Of a DNA stretch of 64,000 nucleotides, positions 38,738-47,999 are shown one piece after another. Position 1 is the stretch's first letter; every line of letters begins with the position of its first letter. Source of the stretch: Dietzia psychralcaliphila (GTDB taxonomy: Bacteria; Actinomycetota; Actinomycetes; Mycobacteriales; Mycobacteriaceae). The position numbers and the translations under genes were made by a program. The DNA is taken from positions 1,922,001-1,986,000 of the forward strand of contig NZ_CP015453.1 of the NCBI RefSeq assembly GCF_003096095.1, given 5' to 3'. Below the pieces are notes generated by a model, which worked only from the letters and a program-made list of their open reading frames with translations, was not told the origin of the DNA and made no database searches.

Positions 38738-38968
38738 ATGTCCACTGCACACAAGCTCCCACATACGACGACGGTCGACTCGGTTCGTCTCGAGGACTTC
38801 CGGGGACGAGTGGTCGACCTCCGACACACCACGGGCATTCTCGTCGACCTGCGCCGCACGGCCACGGACACCTACGAGGTCACGATGGTCCTCGGAGGCG
38901 GGGACGACTCGGAACGGATCGTCATGGCCGGTGTGGGCGGCACCGAGAACCTGCACCTGCATGTCTGA
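38738..38968 (+). CDS. Small hypothetical protein (76 aa)
   Basis: Not recognised. The product is polar with no membrane segment; the C-terminal half (YEVTMVLGGGDDSERIVMAG) looks like a beta-rich fold. ATG 38738 is preceded by CAGGG; an earlier ATG at 38714 is also possible. The frame upstream runs through the tRNA genes and cannot be coding. It lies 26 bp before the acetyltransferase gene on the same strand. Coding status rests on codon pattern and position only. Confidence 0.5.
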   Translation: MSTAHKLPHTTTVDSVRLEDFRGRVVDLRHTTGILVDLRRTATDTYEVTMVLGGGDDSERIVMAGVGGTENLHLHV

Positions 38969-38994
38969 TGGCCGCGCCCCACTAAGCTCGTGGT

Positions 38995-39552
38995 GTGATC
39001 GTCCGCGTCGAGCCCGCAGTCGTGTCGGAACTCGACTCGATCGCTGACCTGGCGGCACGGACCTTCCCCTTGGCGTGTCCCCCGGGCCTGCCCCGGGAGG
39101 CCGTCGACTCGTTCATCGCCCAACATCTCTCGCCGGTGGCCCTGGGTAGCCATCTGGACACCCCCGGACACGAGCTCCTCACGGCCAGGGCGCCGGGGGG
39201 CGACATCGTCGGGTACGCACTTCTGCTCGACGGCACCGAGATGGATCCGACATGCGCCGGCCAGATCCTGCACCGACCCACTGTCGGGGTCAGCAAGCTG
39301 TACGTCGACCCCCGACACCACGGTTCGGGGGTCGCCGTCCTGGTGCTCGACGAGATCACCCGGAGGTGTTCCGGTCGTGGTGTCCGCAGCCTGTGGCTCG
39401 CCACCAACGTCGCCAACGTCAGGGCGCGCCGGTTCTACGACAAGCAGGGGTTCGCCGAGCGGGGAGTGCGCACCTTCGACGTGGGCGGTGTATCGAACAC
39501 CGACGTCGTGTACGAGAAGGACCTGGGCGCGACGGCCCCGGTGTCGGACTGA
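38995..39552 (+). CDS. GNAT-family N-acetyltransferase
   Basis: 185 aa. The acetyl-CoA binding segment is VSKLYVDPRHHGSGVAVLVLDE, with the Q/RxxGxG loop appearing as RHHGSG; ANVRARRFYDKQGFAERG is the typical C-terminal motif. Substrate unknown. GTG 38995 lies six bases after TAAGCT (38983-38988) and has no ribosome site, so a leaderless mRNA is likely. It converges on zapE with only 4 bp between stops. The neighbourhood corresponds to Rv2669-Rv2670c in mycobacteria. Confidence 0.85.
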   Translation: MIVRVEPAVVSELDSIADLAARTFPLACPPGLPREAVDSFIAQHLSPVALGSHLDTPGHELLTARAPGGDIVGYALLLDGTEMDPTCAGQILHRPTVGVSKLYVDPRHHGSGVAVLVLDEITRRCSGRGVRSLWLATNVANVRARRFYDKQGFAERGVRTFDVGGVSNTDVVYEKDLGATAPVSD

Positions 39553-39556
39553 GTGT

Positions 39557-40573
39557 TCAGCCTCCGACGGTGTCGAAGCGTGAGAGGGCGAGGAGTCGGG
39601 ACGTGGCCCGGAGGTACTTCTTCCGGTAGCCGCCGGAGATCATCTCCTCGGTGAAGATCGCATCCAGCTTCTCCCCCGAGTTGCGGACGGGGATCCCCGC
39701 GTCGTAGAGGCGGTCCGCCAGGACGACGAGGCGGAGGGCGATGGCCTGGTCCGGTAGCGGTGCGACATCGCGCAGACACACCCTGGTCACCCCGTCGACG
39801 AGGCGGTTGTACTTGGACGGATGGAGGGTGGCCAGGTGTTCGCACAGCGCATCGAAGTCGTCCAGCGTCGCCCCGGGGTCCGCACCGGCGTCCGCCTCCA
39901 GATCGGCGTCGGACATCGGGTCGGGCGCCGGGGGCAGGTTCCGGTGACGGTAGTCGGGGCCGTCGACACGGATCGACTCGAAGATCCCCGACATCTTGCG
40001 GATCTCGCGCATGAAGTCCTTGGCGGCGAACCGTCCCTCACCGAGTTGTTCGGGAAGGGTGTTGGAGGTGGCTGCCACGCTGACGCCCGCGGTGGTGAGC
40101 TCCGCGAGCAGCCGGGAGACCAGCATGGTGTCACCGGGATCGTCGAGTTCGAACTCGTCGATGCACAGCACCGAGTGTCCGGAGAGTTCCTCGACCGCAC
40201 GGTTGAACCCGAGGGCGCCCACCACGTGCGTCAACTCGACGAACGTGCCGAACGCCTTGGGCTCGGGACACGTGTGGTAGATCGAGGTCAACAGGTGGGT
40301 CTTGCCGACGCCGAATCCACCGTCGAGGTAGATCCCCATGCCCTCGACCGCCTTGGGTCGACGTCCGAACAACCCCTTCTTGGGCGCGCGACGGGACACG
40401 ACCCCCTCCGCGAAGTCCTGACACGCCCTGACCGCGGTGGCTTGCGAGGGCTCCGCCGGGTCCGGGATGTAGGACTCGAAACTCACGTCATCGAACATCG
40501 ACGGCGGGACCATCTGTGCCACGAGTTGGTCGGCGGGGACCACCGGGGTGACGTCAACGAGGCGAGAGACCAT
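39557..40573 (-). CDS. zapE: Cell division ATPase ZapE (AFG1-like)
   Basis: 338 aa P-loop ATPase of the AFG1/LACE1 family; in E. coli ZapE binds the Z-ring under stress. Walker A is GGFGVGKTHLL, Walker B LCIDEFELDD, with sensor VAATSNTLPEQLGEGRF. The N-terminus contains VPPSMFDDVSFESY, as in the family. On the minus strand TAGGCT (40585-40580) lies six bases before ATG 40573, so transcription probably starts at the codon itself. Divergent from the reductase gene by 50 bp. Confidence 0.9.
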   Translation of the reverse strand: MVSRLVDVTPVVPADQLVAQMVPPSMFDDVSFESYIPDPAEPSQATAVRACQDFAEGVVSRRAPKKGLFGRRPKAVEGMGIYLDGGFGVGKTHLLTSIYHTCPEPKAFGTFVELTHVVGALGFNRAVEELSGHSVLCIDEFELDDPGDTMLVSRLLAELTTAGVSVAATSNTLPEQLGEGRFAAKDFMREIRKMSGIFESIRVDGPDYRHRNLPPAPDPMSDADLEADAGADPGATLDDFDALCEHLATLHPSKYNRLVDGVTRVCLRDVAPLPDQAIALRLVVLADRLYDAGIPVRNSGEKLDAIFTEEMISGGYRKKYLRATSRLLALSRFDTVGG

Positions 40574-40623
40574 GCCGAGAGCCTATCGTGGGGCGACAGG
40601 CGTCAGAACGGAAGGAGCCCCAG

Positions 40624-41370
40624 GTGCTGTCGACCAGACCCCCAGCGCTCGACGACGACCCGGCGGCGCTCGACGCGATATGGACCGCCCTGCGCCCGGA
40701 ACGCTCCACCGCGACTCCGATGATCCGTGCCGTCATGATCTCGTCCGTCGACGGGACCACCACCGTCGACGGCCGTAGCGGAGGGCTGGGAACGCCCACC
40801 GACCGCCTGATCTATGACGCGATGCGTGCCCGCGCCGACCTCGTCCTGGTGGGATCCGGGACAGCGTTGGCCGAGGGCTACGGTCCCGCCGAGGTGAGCC
40901 CGGTCTGGGCGGACAGGCGCACCGGCCCGGCACCCGTCATCCTGGTACTCACCCGGTCGTTGCCCGACCGGTTGATCGAGCTCTGTGCCGGCACCGGCGA
41001 CCGGGTCCGGATAGCAGCAGCACACGACGTGGACCCCGAGCGCGTCGAGGCCGCGCGGGCGCGGGGTGTCACCGTGTACATACTGGACCCGGGTCCGACC
41101 GGCGCCGCGATCCGCTCCCTGCTGTCCGGCCTCGATGCCGGCGAGGTGGACTTCGAGGGTGGCCCCCGGCTCCTCGGGACACTGCTCTCGGAGGGCGCTG
41201 TGGATGAGCTCATCCTCTCGGTGTCGCCTCAGGTGATCGTCGGTGGCGACACCTCGGCCCTGACCTCGGGCCCCGGCAACGCCAGGGTTCCCATGCGGGT
41301 CGTCTCGGCGTTCACCTGCTCTCGCGGGGGCCTGTACACCCGTTGGGCAGTCGGCGAGGGCGTCCGTTGA
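40624..41370 (+). CDS. RibD C-terminal (pyrimidine reductase)-like protein
   Basis: 248 aa dihydrofolate-reductase-fold protein. MISSVDGTTTVDGRSGGLGTPTD is split by the family as substrate/NADPH contacts (VDG..T), and FEGGPRLLGTLL matches the conserved EGG motif. No deaminase domain is present, so it is not a full RibD. The mycobacterial equivalent Rv2671 can reduce dihydrofolate, and either role is possible. GTG 40624 has AAGGAG seven bases upstream and is preferred to the longer frame from 40588. The stop overlaps the next start (TTGA). Confidence 0.85.
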   Translation: MLSTRPPALDDDPAALDAIWTALRPERSTATPMIRAVMISSVDGTTTVDGRSGGLGTPTDRLIYDAMRARADLVLVGSGTALAEGYGPAEVSPVWADRRTGPAPVILVLTRSLPDRLIELCAGTGDRVRIAAAHDVDPERVEAARARGVTVYILDPGPTGAAIRSLLSGLDAGEVDFEGGPRLLGTLLSEGAVDELILSVSPQVIVGGDTSALTSGPGNARVPMRVVSAFTCSRGGLYTRWAVGEGVR

Positions 41371-42884
41371 ACCGGATACGGCTGGCCCGGACAGCCGGTG
41401 CAGTGGTCTCGGCGCTGGCCGTGGCGGCTGCCGGATGTGCGCCGATACCCGCCACGGGGCCGCGGCTGGCCACCGGCGACGGACCCGGGCGTTCCCCCGG
41501 TACCGGCGGGGGGACCGAGCTCCTGGCCCCGCCCGACTGGGTCCCGCCGCGATCCGAACTCGACTGGATCCCCTGTGCGGACGGCGGTACCCGCGGGATT
41601 CCCGCGGACGCCCGCGTCGACTGCAGCCTGCTCGGCGAGACCCCGGTCCTCAGACTCACCACGGCGGACACCCCGGACGGTTCGGCTCCCCTCGTCGTGG
41701 TGGCCGGTCCCGGCAGTCCCGCCGACGAGCTCGCCATCCGGTTCGCCTCGGCTGGAACGGAGATCACGGCGTCACATCCGATCGTCATCGTGGACCACAA
41801 GGGACGCACCGGACCGGCCGGGACCTGCCTCACCCCCGCGGCTCGCCGGACCCTGGACGAGCTCGCCGATTCAGACGCGGACCCTGGCTCTCCGGAACTC
41901 CGCGGTGAACTCGCCCAGACCGCCCAGTCCTGCACGGACCAACTCGCGGGCCGGGAACTCGACTTCGGCGCCACCGGTGCCGCGGAGGACCTCGAGGAGC
42001 TCCGGCAGTCGTGGGATGTGCCGGGTCTCGCGGTGCTCGCCGTGGGAGCGGGCGCTCGCACGGCCCTGGACTACGCCGGGAGGCACCCCGGCCGGGTGTC
42101 GCTGCTGATCCTGGACTCGCCCGCCCCGTGGGACGGGGATCAGGAGACCGCCGCCCGATCCGCGCTCGACGGCTCCGACGCCGCGCTGCGCCTGTGGGCG
42201 GCGTCGTGCACCCGGACCGAATGCGGGCCGGGCGGCGCGGACGAGAGGGTCGACACGATCACCCGCGCCCTCGACGAGGCGCGGGATCCGGGCGCCCGCG
42301 TTCCGGCCGCACTCCTGTCCGACGTCATCCGGTCCGCACTCGCCGATCTGTCCGGGGCGTCCGCCGCCGACGCCTCCGAGGGGGACGTGATCCTCGGCGA
42401 CATCGCGGCCTCGGCCCCCGGCACCGACGATCTCCCCTCCTCGGTGCGCGCCCGGGCGGAGGCGTTGTCGAGCTCGTCGCTCCGCTACGTGGCGGAGTGC
42501 TCCGACCTGCCCCGGCGGGTTCCGGTGAACCGCGTTCCGGAACTCGCCGCCGAATGGGCGGACGACGCACCGTTCGGGGAGATCCTGGCCGCTCAGCTGT
42601 CCGCGTGTTCGACCTGGCCCGTCCCGGGCCAGACCGTGGTCGAGCTGGCCGGTCCCGCTCCCGTGCTCCTGATGAGCGGGCTCGCGGACCCCGTCGCCGG
42701 TGCCGCCGCGCTGGAACCCACCGCGGGCATGCTCTCGGCCGCCGGGGCCGGCGACATCCGCACCCTCACCTGGGGCGCGCCCGGATCACGGGTTGTCCTC
42801 CACTCCGCGTGCGCCAGGTCCACCGTCACGGAGTTCCTCGCCGACCCGGACTCGGTCGAACGAGCCGTGGCCTGCCCCTCCTGA
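41367..42884 (+). CDS. Secreted alpha/beta-hydrolase-like protein lacking the nucleophile serine
   Basis: 505 aa. The N-terminus is a signal peptide ending in AVAAAGCAP, probably a lipobox with weak -3 position. The rest follows the tripeptidyl-aminopeptidase-like (S33) layout: oxyanion segment VVVAGPGSP, LDSPAPWDGD, the C-terminal Asp region LLMSGLADPVAGA, and a His in VVLHSACARS. The nucleophile elbow GxSxG reads GAGAR (residues 227-231), so Ser is Gly229. No other GxSxG is present. TTG 41367 overlaps the preceding stop (TTGA) with GAGGG upstream. It may bind rather than cut its target; placement before aftC suggests a cell-envelope role (inference). Confidence 0.75.
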   Translation: MNRIRLARTAGAVVSALAVAAAGCAPIPATGPRLATGDGPGRSPGTGGGTELLAPPDWVPPRSELDWIPCADGGTRGIPADARVDCSLLGETPVLRLTTADTPDGSAPLVVVAGPGSPADELAIRFASAGTEITASHPIVIVDHKGRTGPAGTCLTPAARRTLDELADSDADPGSPELRGELAQTAQSCTDQLAGRELDFGATGAAEDLEELRQSWDVPGLAVLAVGAGARTALDYAGRHPGRVSLLILDSPAPWDGDQETAARSALDGSDAALRLWAASCTRTECGPGGADERVDTITRALDEARDPGARVPAALLSDVIRSALADLSGASAADASEGDVILGDIAASAPGTDDLPSSVRARAEALSSSSLRYVAECSDLPRRVPVNRVPELAAEWADDAPFGEILAAQLSACSTWPVPGQTVVELAGPAPVLLMSGLADPVAGAAALEPTAGMLSAAGAGDIRTLTWGAPGSRVVLHSACARSTVTEFLADPDSVERAVACPS

Positions 42885-42968
42885 CCGACCACCCGACGGG
42901 GCCGGACCGGCCCGGCCCACCGGGGCGCCTGCGCAGGGGACCGGGCCCGGGCCGGTAGCCTGCACACC

Positions 42969-44165
42969 GTGCCGCTGCCGACCCGAAGCACTATGTCCGT
43001 GCCCCGCCTGCTCAACCACATCCTGTGGCCGCTGGCGATCATGACCGTGATCCATCGCGTCCTGATCAAGGCCGTCAACGGGTCCATCACCAACGACTTC
43101 GGGACCGTCTACGCGGCGACCAGGCGTTTCCTGGCCGGTGAACCCGTCTACAGCGAGAACCTGCTCACGGTCCAGCCGCACTACCTCTACGCCCCGAGCG
43201 GCACGTTCCTGCTTGCCCCGTTCGGCGCCATCGACAACTACACGGTGGCGCGGTGGCTGTTCATCATCGTCAACACCGCGGCGATCATCGGCGCGCTGTG
43301 GCTGCTCATGCGACTGTTCGACCTCGACGTGCGGTCGTTCGCGGCCCCGGCGATCCTCCTGGGGGCCTTCTGGACCGAGGCGGTCACCAACACCCTGGTG
43401 TTCACCAACGTCAACGGCGTGATCTTCCTGTGCCAGGTGGCGTTCCTCTACCTGCTGCACCGCAGGCGGCTCTGGTGGGCCGGCGTGGCGATGGGACTGT
43501 CCCTGGCGATCAAACCGATGCTCGCCCCGCTTCTGGTCCTGCCGCTGATCCGGAAGCAGTGGCAGCCCTTCGTGGGCGCAGTGGCGATCCCCGCCGCCAC
43601 CATGGCCGCGGGCTGGGCCCTCACCGTGGACGCCGGGCGGTACCTCGAGGTCACTGCGCCCTACATGGGCGAGGTCCGCGACTACTACAACAGCTCGATC
43701 GCCGGCCTGGGCCTGTACTACGGCGTCCCCGAACCTCTCGTCCTGGCCGCCCGCATCCTGATCGTGGTGGCCACCCTCGTCGCCGTGTGGCTCCTGTTGG
43801 ACTACCGGCACAACCACGAGGTGCTGTGGCTCACCACCACGTCGGGTGTCATCCTGGCCGGGGTGTTCCTGGTCTCCAGCCTGGGCCAGATGTACTACTC
43901 GATGATGCTCATCCCGATCATGCTCTCGGTGGTCCTCGACAAGTCGCTGGTACGCAACTGGCCCGCCTGGTTGGCGGCATACGGGTTCTTCACCCTGGAC
44001 TTCTGGGAGTCGGCCCGGTGGCCGTACTACGGGCGGTTGCTGGAGTTCGCCCATCCGACTCTCGGGTGGCTGCTGCTCCTGTCCACCGTGCTCGTGATCC
44101 TGCTGTGGCGGCGAACGGACCCCCGGCGGCACGAGCGGATCGCACCGGCTGCCGCGGCGGCGTAG
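42969..44165 (+). CDS. aftC: Alpha-(1->3)-arabinofuranosyltransferase (AftC-like, GT-C/GT87)
   Basis: 398 aa polytopic membrane enzyme that adds 1,3-linked arabinose branches to arabinogalactan and lipoarabinomannan, using decaprenyl-phosphoarabinose. About ten membrane helices are visible. The GT-C acidic motif is in SITNDFGTVYAATRRFLAGE, followed by the PHYLYAPSGTFLLAPFG loop. Gene order ribD-like/hydrolase/aftC/msrB matches mycobacterial Rv2671-Rv2674. GTG 42969 lies seven bases after TAGCCT (42956-42961), suggesting a leaderless start; ATG 42993 is an alternative. Confidence 0.85.
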   Translation: MPLPTRSTMSVPRLLNHILWPLAIMTVIHRVLIKAVNGSITNDFGTVYAATRRFLAGEPVYSENLLTVQPHYLYAPSGTFLLAPFGAIDNYTVARWLFIIVNTAAIIGALWLLMRLFDLDVRSFAAPAILLGAFWTEAVTNTLVFTNVNGVIFLCQVAFLYLLHRRRLWWAGVAMGLSLAIKPMLAPLLVLPLIRKQWQPFVGAVAIPAATMAAGWALTVDAGRYLEVTAPYMGEVRDYYNSSIAGLGLYYGVPEPLVLAARILIVVATLVAVWLLLDYRHNHEVLWLTTTSGVILAGVFLVSSLGQMYYSMMLIPIMLSVVLDKSLVRNWPAWLAAYGFFTLDFWESARWPYYGRLLEFAHPTLGWLLLLSTVLVILLWRRTDPRRHERIAPAAAAA

Positions 44166-44174
44166 CCTGCGGAC

Positions 44175-44615
44175 ATGAGTGAGCCCACCGACACCCCCTC
44201 AAACACGACGCAGCCGGACTTCACCCTCGACGACGCGGAGTGGCGCCGCAGGCTGACCCCCGAGGAATACCAGGTACTCCGCCGGGCCGGCACCGAGCGG
44301 CCCTACACCGGGGAGTACACCGACACCACCACGGAGGGCGTCTACCGTTGTCGCGGCTGCGGTGCGGAGTTGTTCCGCAGCGACTCCAAGTTCGAGTCGA
44401 ACTGCGGTTGGCCCTCGTTCTTCACCCCGCTGGCCGGAGGGGCCGTCATCGAGCGGACCGACTCCTCCATGGGGATGACCCGGACCGAGGTGGTGTGCGC
44501 CAACTGCCACGGCCACCTCGGGCACGTCTTCTCCGGGGAGGGCTACCCCACCCCCACCGACCTCCGCTACTGCATCAACTCCGTGAGCATGACCCTCGAG
44601 CCGGCAGAGGACTGA
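44175..44615 (+). CDS. msrB: Peptide-methionine (R)-S-oxide reductase
   Basis: 146 aa. Zinc pairs CRGC and CANC, the substrate motif CGWPSFF, GHLGHVF and the catalytic RYCINSVSM are all present. It repairs oxidised methionine in the cytoplasm; no signal peptide. TAGCCT (44163-44168), which includes the aftC stop codon, lies six bases before ATG 44175, so it probably has its own leaderless promoter. A very strong hairpin follows the stop. Confidence 0.95.
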   Translation: MSEPTDTPSNTTQPDFTLDDAEWRRRLTPEEYQVLRRAGTERPYTGEYTDTTTEGVYRCRGCGAELFRSDSKFESNCGWPSFFTPLAGGAVIERTDSSMGMTRTEVVCANCHGHLGHVFSGEGYPTPTDLRYCINSVSMTLEPAED

Positions 44616-44625
44616 TCGCACGACG

Positions 44626-44665
44626 GAGGGGCCGGCCGGGACGTTGTGGTCCCGGCCGGCCCCTC
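44626..44665. terminator. 17-bp perfect hairpin between msrB and hemQ
   Basis: GAGGGGCCGGCCGGGAC (44626-44642) and GTCCCGGCCGGCCCCTC (44649-44665) pair without mismatch around loop GTTGTG. It lies between convergent genes and should stop transcription from both sides. Confidence 0.85.
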
Positions 44666-44693
44666 GCGTGGATCCCCGCGGTGGTGTGACGCC

Positions 44694-45389
44694 TCAGGGC
44701 ATCGTGGTGGCAAGCTGCTCGGCGCTGACCCGGGGCCCGGTGAAGAACGGGACCTCCTCGCGGACGTGACGCCGCGCCTCGGTGCTGCGCATGACGCGCA
44801 TCAGGTCAACGATCCGGTCGAGCTGGGGGGCCTCGAAGGCCAGTAGCCACTCGTAGTCGCCGAGCGAGAACGACGGCACGGTGTTGGCCCGGACGTCCGG
44901 GTACTCGCGTGCCGCGCGACCGTGCTGGGCGAGGATCTGGCGGCGCTCCTCGTCGGGGAGCAGGTACCACTCGTACGAGCGGACGAACGGGTAGACCGAG
45001 ACGTACGCACCGGGCTCCTCCTCGGCGAGGAATGCCGGAATGTGGCTCTTGTTGAACTCCGCGGGGCGGTGCAGCGCGGTGTTGGACCAGTAGGCCGTGC
45101 TGGCCCGGCCCAGGATCGTGGTGCGCCGGAACTCGTTGTAGAACCGCTGCAGGTCCTCGATGTGCTCCGCGTGGGTCCAGATCATGAAGTCGGCCTCGGC
45201 GCGCAGCCCCGAGACGTCGTACAGACCGCGCACCACCACGTCGGTGCCGTCGAACCGGGCGAGGAACTGCTCGAGGTCCGCGGTGACCGCGGCCCGGTCC
45301 TCCCCCAACTCCCCCGGCGTCACGGTGAAGACCGAGAACATGAGGTAGCGGAGCGTCGAGTTGAGCTTCTTGTAGTCAAGGCGTGCCAT
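44694..45389 (-). CDS. hemQ: Coproheme decarboxylase (HemQ, chlorite dismutase-like)
   Basis: 231 aa. It catalyses the last step of the coproporphyrin-dependent haem route, peroxide-driven decarboxylation of coprohaem. The N-terminal [39 protein letters not shown] and [10 protein letters not shown] blocks are typical of the actinobacterial HemQ. No distal Arg of true chlorite dismutases is evident. Third gene of hemE-hemG-hemQ, 3 bp after hemG. Confidence 0.93.
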   Translation of the reverse strand: MARLDYKKLNSTLRYLMFSVFTVTPGELGEDRAAVTADLEQFLARFDGTDVVVRGLYDVSGLRAEADFMIWTHAEHIEDLQRFYNEFRRTTILGRASTAYWSNTALHRPAEFNKSHIPAFLAEEEPGAYVSVYPFVRSYEWYLLPDEERRQILAQHGRAAREYPDVRANTVPSFSLGDYEWLLAFEAPQLDRIVDLMRVMRSTEARRHVREEVPFFTGPRVSAEQLATTMP

Positions 45390-45392
45390 GGC

Positions 45393-46775
45393 TCAATCCT
45401 GCCACCTGGCGGACAACCGCCGAGCCGCGGCCCGTGCCGAACCGATGCAGGCGGGCACCCCGACCCCCTCGGTCGCTCCTCCGACCAACTCCACCCCGGG
45501 CAACCGGTCCGCCAGCTCGGCCCGCACAGCCGCGATCCGCTCGGTGTGGCCCGGACCGATCTCCGCGAGGGCGTCCTCCCAGCGTCGGACACGCGAGTAC
45601 CGGATCGTCGGTGCGGATCCGCAGACCCCGGCCAGGGCCGATTCGGCCATCCTGGCCAACGCGATGTCGTCGGCGGTGAGTACGTCGTCGTCGTCGAGCC
45701 GCCCGAACGACACCCGCACCAGGTGTCCCGGGCGTGTGTCGAGGTGGGGCCACTTCTGACTGGTGAAGGTCATCGCCTTGAACGGGACCGGCTCGTCGGT
45801 GGCCACCAACACACCGGAGAGTTCGGGAAGGTCGAGCCCCCGGTCGGCCTCCATCGCCACCACGGCGGAGGACGCGGTCCGGATCCCGGACAGGCGGCTC
45901 ACCGCGCCGTCCACATCACCGGCCGCCGCGAGGAGCGAAGTGGCGTGCGGGACGGGTACGGCGACGACGACGAGGTCCGCGTCCTCCACCCACGACCCGC
46001 GCGCGCCGGTGACCGTGAGCGCGTATCCGGTGGCCTCGCGATGGATCGCGGTGCAGGTACCGTGCGTGCGCACCACGGCGCCCGACGCCTCCACCAGGGC
46101 CGCCACCAGGCGCCGGTACCCGCCGTCGAGGGAGGCGAACACCGGTCCGGGGACGCGGTTGCCCACGAGGCCGGCGATGGCGGCGGTCAGCGTGGGCGCG
46201 CCGCGGTCCAATGCCTCGGCGAGACCGGGGATCACCTGCCGCAGGCCGAGTCCCGAGCTGGGGGCCGCGTACACCCCGCCGAGCATGGGATCGACGAGCC
46301 TCGCGACCACCGCGTCGCCGAACCGCTCGGCCACCAGTCGGCCCAGCGAGACGTCCCCGCCGGGCTCCCAGTCCAGAGGCGTATCGGTCTCGCGGGCGGC
46401 TATGGCCGATTCCCCCGGGGACAGGACACCGGACAGGGTGGCGGCGTCGGACGGCAGCCCCATGAGGGTCCTGACCGGCATCGGGACCAGTCGACCGCCG
46501 GTGAGGATCGCCGGTCCGAGCGGACCCGGATGCCTCAGGGTCTCGGAGAGACCCAGTTCGGCGACAAGTTCGGTGGCCTCGGGACGGCGGCCGATGAAGG
46601 CCTCGGCCCCCAGTTCCATGGGGCCGGAGGGGAAGTCGACGGTGTGGAGCGCCCCGCCGACCGAATCCGACGCCTCGAGGATCGTGATCCGGGCACCGGG
46701 CAGGTCCAGGGCGAGCTGGTAGGCGGCGGTGAGTCCGCTGAGACCGCCCCCGACCACCGCGACACGTGGGGCCAC
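45393..46775 (-). CDS. hemG: Coproporphyrinogen III oxidase (HemG/HemY-type flavoprotein)
   Basis: 460 aa FAD enzyme. The dinucleotide motif VVGGGLSGLTAAYQLA opens the protein; the C-terminal FAD motif region IGSARAAARRLSA is present. In actinobacteria this enzyme oxidises coproporphyrinogen for HemQ rather than protoporphyrinogen; hemQ immediately downstream supports that. GTG 46775 begins 2 bp after the hemE stop. Confidence 0.92.
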   Translation of the reverse strand: MAPRVAVVGGGLSGLTAAYQLALDLPGARITILEASDSVGGALHTVDFPSGPMELGAEAFIGRRPEATELVAELGLSETLRHPGPLGPAILTGGRLVPMPVRTLMGLPSDAATLSGVLSPGESAIAARETDTPLDWEPGGDVSLGRLVAERFGDAVVARLVDPMLGGVYAAPSSGLGLRQVIPGLAEALDRGAPTLTAAIAGLVGNRVPGPVFASLDGGYRRLVAALVEASGAVVRTHGTCTAIHREATGYALTVTGARGSWVEDADLVVVAVPVPHATSLLAAAGDVDGAVSRLSGIRTASSAVVAMEADRGLDLPELSGVLVATDEPVPFKAMTFTSQKWPHLDTRPGHLVRVSFGRLDDDDVLTADDIALARMAESALAGVCGSAPTIRYSRVRRWEDALAEIGPGHTERIAAVRAELADRLPGVELVGGATEGVGVPACIGSARAAARRLSARWQD

Positions 46776-46777
46776 CC

Positions 46778-47920
46778 CTACTTCCCGGTCAGCTCGTGGA
46801 CCAGCTCCACCACGTGGGTCACGGCGCCCGGGTCGGTGGCGGGCAGGACACCGTGCCCGAGGTTGAACACATGCCCGCGGGCGCCCAGTTCACGAGCCCG
46901 TGCCCCCTCGTCGAGGATCCTGCGGACCTCGGAGTCCAGAGCCGAACGGTCGGCGAAGAGCATCGCGGGGTCGAGGTTGCCCTGGAGGACCTTGCCCGGC
47001 ACGCGACCGGCGGCGTCGTCCAGCGGGATGCGCCAGTCCACGCCGACGACCTCCGGGCCGGCCTCCCCCATCGCACCGAGCAGCTCCCCGGTGCCCACAC
47101 CGAAGTGGGTGCGGGGAACCGTGGAGATGACCTCGTCGGCGAAGATGCCGGCGGAGTGCGGCAGCACCATCGAGCGGTAGTCACGCAGGCTCAGCGCCCC
47201 GGCCCAGGAGTCGAAGAGCTGGACAGCGTCGACGCCGGCGTCGATCTGCGCCCGCAGGAACACCGTCGTGAGGTCGGCGAGCTTGGACATCAACGAGTTC
47301 CAGAGGTCGGGACGCGAGTACATGAGCGACTTGGTGTGCTCGTGGTTGCGGCTGGGGCCGCCCTCGATGAGGTACGAGGCCATGGTGAAGGGGGCGCCGG
47401 CGAAACCGATGAGAGCGACCTGCGGGTCGAGTTCGGCCACCACCATGCGGACGGCCTCGCCGATCTTCTCGAGTCGGTCCGGGGTGAGGTCGGGAAGTGC
47501 GGCGACCCCGGCCTCGTCGCGGATCGGCTCGGCCACCACGGGCCCGGTGCCCGGCACGATGTCGATGTCCACACCCGCGGCCGCGAGCGGGATGACGATG
47601 TCTGAGAAGAAGATCGCGGCGTCCACTCCGTGGCGGCGGACCGGCTGCAGCGTGACCTCGCAGGTCATCTCGGGATCGAAACAGGCCTCGAGCATCGTGC
47701 TCCCGGCCCGCAGCTCGCGGTACTCGGGCAGCGAGCGACCCGCCTGACGCATGAACCACACCGGGGTGTGCGCGGCGCCGGTGCCACTGACTTCGTCGAG
47801 GTAGGGTCCGGTCCCGGCTCGGCGCGCGGTGGCGCGCCCGGAGCCCTGGGTGTCAACGGACCTGGGATTCGAGGGCACATCGGAGTTCAGCACACCCCCA
47901 TGGTCCCATGAGTTCGCCAC
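46778..47920 (-). CDS. hemE: Uroporphyrinogen decarboxylase
   Basis: 380 aa. It converts uroporphyrinogen III to coproporphyrinogen III. The signature [15 protein letters not shown] (with the substrate-binding Arg residues) and [18 protein letters not shown] are clear; FDSWAGALS and the closing [10 protein letters not shown] are also present. The open frame gives about 25 residues more than usual at the N-terminus; GTG 47893 is another possible start, and neither has a good ribosome site. First gene of the haem operon. Confidence 0.93.
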   Translation of the reverse strand: MANSWDHGGVLNSDVPSNPRSVDTQGSGRATARRAGTGPYLDEVSGTGAAHTPVWFMRQAGRSLPEYRELRAGSTMLEACFDPEMTCEVTLQPVRRHGVDAAIFFSDIVIPLAAAGVDIDIVPGTGPVVAEPIRDEAGVAALPDLTPDRLEKIGEAVRMVVAELDPQVALIGFAGAPFTMASYLIEGGPSRNHEHTKSLMYSRPDLWNSLMSKLADLTTVFLRAQIDAGVDAVQLFDSWAGALSLRDYRSMVLPHSAGIFADEVISTVPRTHFGVGTGELLGAMGEAGPEVVGVDWRIPLDDAAGRVPGKVLQGNLDPAMLFADRSALDSEVRRILDEGARARELGARGHVFNLGHGVLPATDPGAVTHVVELVHELTGK

Positions 47921-47999
47921 CGGGGCCGTTCACCCCACCCCGGTGGGCGACGGCGCGCCTCCTCGGGAGGCCGCGGGGTGGTCGCTAGCGTGACGACCC

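Noticed and set aside
41361-41372. Frameshift or fusion between the RibD-like gene and the hydrolase
   Set aside because: The TTGA overlap, a GAGGG ribosome site and a proper signal peptide after TTG 41367 show two separate genes.
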